Source of the DNA: Bacteroidota bacterium
GTDB taxonomy: Bacteria; Bacteroidota; Ignavibacteria; Ignavibacteriales; Ignavibacteriaceae
DNA: 24,215 bases
Direction of reading: 5' to 3'
Assembly (NCBI GenBank): GCA_023406915.1
Contig: JAEXTR010000080.1
Location: forward strand, 1-24,215
Positions 22,914-24,215 of the stretch are shown here, piece after piece. Position numbers and translations under genes: made by a program. A model generated the notes under the pieces. It saw nothing but the letters and a program-made list of their open reading frames with translations, searched no databases and was not told where the DNA came from. Position 1 is the first letter of the stretch, and each line of letters opens with the position of its first letter.

Positions 22914-24122
22914 CTATAAATTGACGATAGTCATAAGATAGAGCCAGGTGGACATCTTATCCCCGCGGGTGGTCTTAAATAATTCACCGGGTGAAAAGAT
23001 ACCGCCGCCGCCATTGAAGGTCAGGTTGGCATTGTATTTCCAGGTAAAGGTGGCATCGATTTCGGTGCCGAGTGCCTTTGAGGTGTTACCCGGAAGCAGG
23101 GTGACATCTTCCATCGTGTTGAAGATGTGAGCTGAAAGGTAGAAACTCCATTTGTCAGCAGGTGCAAATCCTGCATTAAAGTGGATATCCATCAGGCCCT
23201 TGTTGCCAGTGTGTGCCGGCAGATCAGTGAAGTAATCCATGAATCCGTAAAATTTATGATTGGTTGCATACAGAGTGTTGAATTGACCGTACTTATCATC
23301 AGCTGCATCCTTATCGCCGGAAATAATATCAATACCGGCACCGATAGCTGGTTTTGTGGGTGCATCGATAACATACTTAATGTTCACTGCTGCAAGGAAT
23401 GCGGAGATTGAGATCTTCTTTCCGCCAGTTTTCAGATCACCAAACTGGTAGGCGCCTTCAACTTCACCAAAGAAGTTTCCGAAGACTTCTGACGAGTGAA
23501 ATCCAACCGTAAAGCGGCTGAGTGAATCGGCAGGCATAAATTTCTGATAGTAAATAAATGGCTGAAGGGTGAAGTTTTCGCTGAACTTCAGTTTCCAGTG
23601 GTTGCCCAAAAAGAAGAGGTCATTCCGGTCACCGGGTTGCTGACGCTCACGCTCAACAAACGTAAAGAAATCAGCCTGATAGTTTTTACCACGGTAAATC
23701 AGGGTTACACCGTCAAAACTTCTTCCGATGTTGCTCCAGTCAACAGCACCCACCAGTCTTTCGTTTGCGTAGGCAGCTTCCATGCGTCCTGCCTTCACGG
23801 AAAGACCATCGAACAGAAAATCGGAGAGCTCAAAATACGCCTGATGCAGATCGAGGTTTGCAGTGTTTGCCATTGTTGATGGCTCTGTGCCCATGACGCG
23901 TGAATCCTGCACCTGTACAAATGCCTTCAATGTTGAAAGAGGAGAGAAGAGCATGTTCACCCGTGAACGAAGCTCAGCGTAAGTGTTCGGATTGATCTTG
24001 TCGCTGAAGTCTTTATTGCTCATCTCGATACGCGGACGAATCTGTCCGCTGAACTTTACGGTCTCCTGAGCATACAGAGAAACGATTCCGCATAGAAATA
24101 AAAGTGTAAAAAGTTTTTTCAT
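22914..24122 (-). CDS. Outer-membrane beta-barrel protein, alginate-export family
   Basis: A 402-residue exported protein with signal peptide MKKLFTLLFLCGIVSLYA, cleaved before QE. The ATG at 24122 is chosen because the 17 residues added by the longer frame (MVFLFRYFYPIH...) would spoil the signal. The sequence alternates short polar and aromatic-rich strands throughout, as in a large porin. The segments AFVQVQDSRVMGTEPST, LDLHQAYFELSD, KAGRMEAAYANERLVGAV and DWSNIGRSFDGV are typical of the alginate-export domain family (AlgE-like). The C-terminus ends WLYLMTIVNL. The substrate cannot be told from the sequence, and alginate is not implied. No gene for sugar use is next to it. A weak promoter-like pair lies upstream. 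Confidence 0.85.
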   Translation of the reverse strand: MKKLFTLLFLCGIVSLYAQETVKFSGQIRPRIEMSNKDFSDKINPNTYAELRSRVNMLFSPLSTLKAFVQVQDSRVMGTEPSTMANTANLDLHQAYFELSDFLFDGLSVKAGRMEAAYANERLVGAVDWSNIGRSFDGVTLIYRGKNYQADFFTFVERERQQPGDRNDLFFLGNHWKLKFSENFTLQPFIYYQKFMPADSLSRFTVGFHSSEVFGNFFGEVEGAYQFGDLKTGGKKISISAFLAAVNIKYVIDAPTKPAIGAGIDIISGDKDAADDKYGQFNTLYATNHKFYGFMDYFTDLPAHTGNKGLMDIHFNAGFAPADKWSFYLSAHIFNTMEDVTLLPGNTSKALGTEIDATFTWKYNANLTFNGGGGIFSPGELFKTTRGDKMSTWLYLMTIVNL

Positions 24123-24147
24123 GGATTTCTCAGATTTGTGAATCGGA

Positions 24148-24175
24148 TAAAAGTATCTGAATAAAAATACCACAA
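24148..24175 (-). promoter_or_regulatory. Weak candidate promoter for the outer-membrane gene
   Basis: On the minus strand TTG (24175-24173), 17 bases, then TACTTTTA (24155-24148), seven of eight positions of TAnnTTTG. It would give a leader of about 20 bases. The window ends 40 bases upstream, so other elements cannot be excluded. Confidence 0.27.
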
Positions 24176-24215
24176 GCTGTGAAAAAAAGCAACATGAAAT
24201 CGTGAAAAAAATGAG

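Overview
This window is the chromosomal replication-origin neighbourhood of a bacterium of the Fibrobacteres-Chlorobi-Bacteroidetes (FCB) group, most likely an Ignavibacteria/Chlorobi-type lineage. The placement rests on the style of the YidC N-terminus, on Bacteroidota-like promoter elements (TTTG, about 19-20 bases, TAnnTTTG), and on outer-membrane and lipoprotein families common in that group. It is inferred from protein style, not from a search.

Left arm (1-3829, all minus strand): the conserved yidC-yidD-rnpA-rpmH cluster, with overlapping or almost touching genes and a plausible promoter upstream of rpmH. Upstream of it, towards the origin, is a secreted HEXXH zinc metallopeptidase that separates rpmH from dnaA. 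Centre (3830-6338): a weak 53-codon ORF, tRNA-Ala(CGC) with a terminator, then two DnaA-box-bearing intergenic regions on either side of dnaA. The second region contains an AT-rich, trinucleotide-periodic stretch next to a perfect DnaA box and is the best candidate for the unwinding site. All protein genes on the left read leftwards and the block on the right reads rightwards, as expected for genes co-oriented with forks leaving an origin here.

Right arm (6339-14329, plus strand): dnaN-recF-dciA(DUF721)-gyrB-gyrA, the classical replication-initiation operon, ending with a short-chain dehydrogenase/epimerase-like gene whose start overlaps the gyrA stop. It meets glgA (glycogen synthase) and hemG (protoporphyrinogen oxidase) head-on with no spacer. 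A pirin-family bicupin follows on the minus strand. A divergent plus-strand unit holds pepT, a DUF2721 membrane protein and aat, each overlapping the next by 8 bases. Then come a Trm112-like small protein (minus), two exported lipoproteins (one with three carboxypeptidase-regulatory-like beta domains, one a DUF4097 protein with 18-residue tandem repeats), a bidirectional terminator, and an alginate-export-type outer-membrane barrel on the minus strand.

No mobile element, CRISPR array, phage gene or obvious laterally acquired cassette was seen. Most of the window is ordinary housekeeping. The parts most worth a second look are the two-sided origin with its trinucleotide tract, the atypical RnpA signature, the metallopeptidase inserted at the origin, the SDR gene coupled to gyrA, and the repeat lipoprotein.
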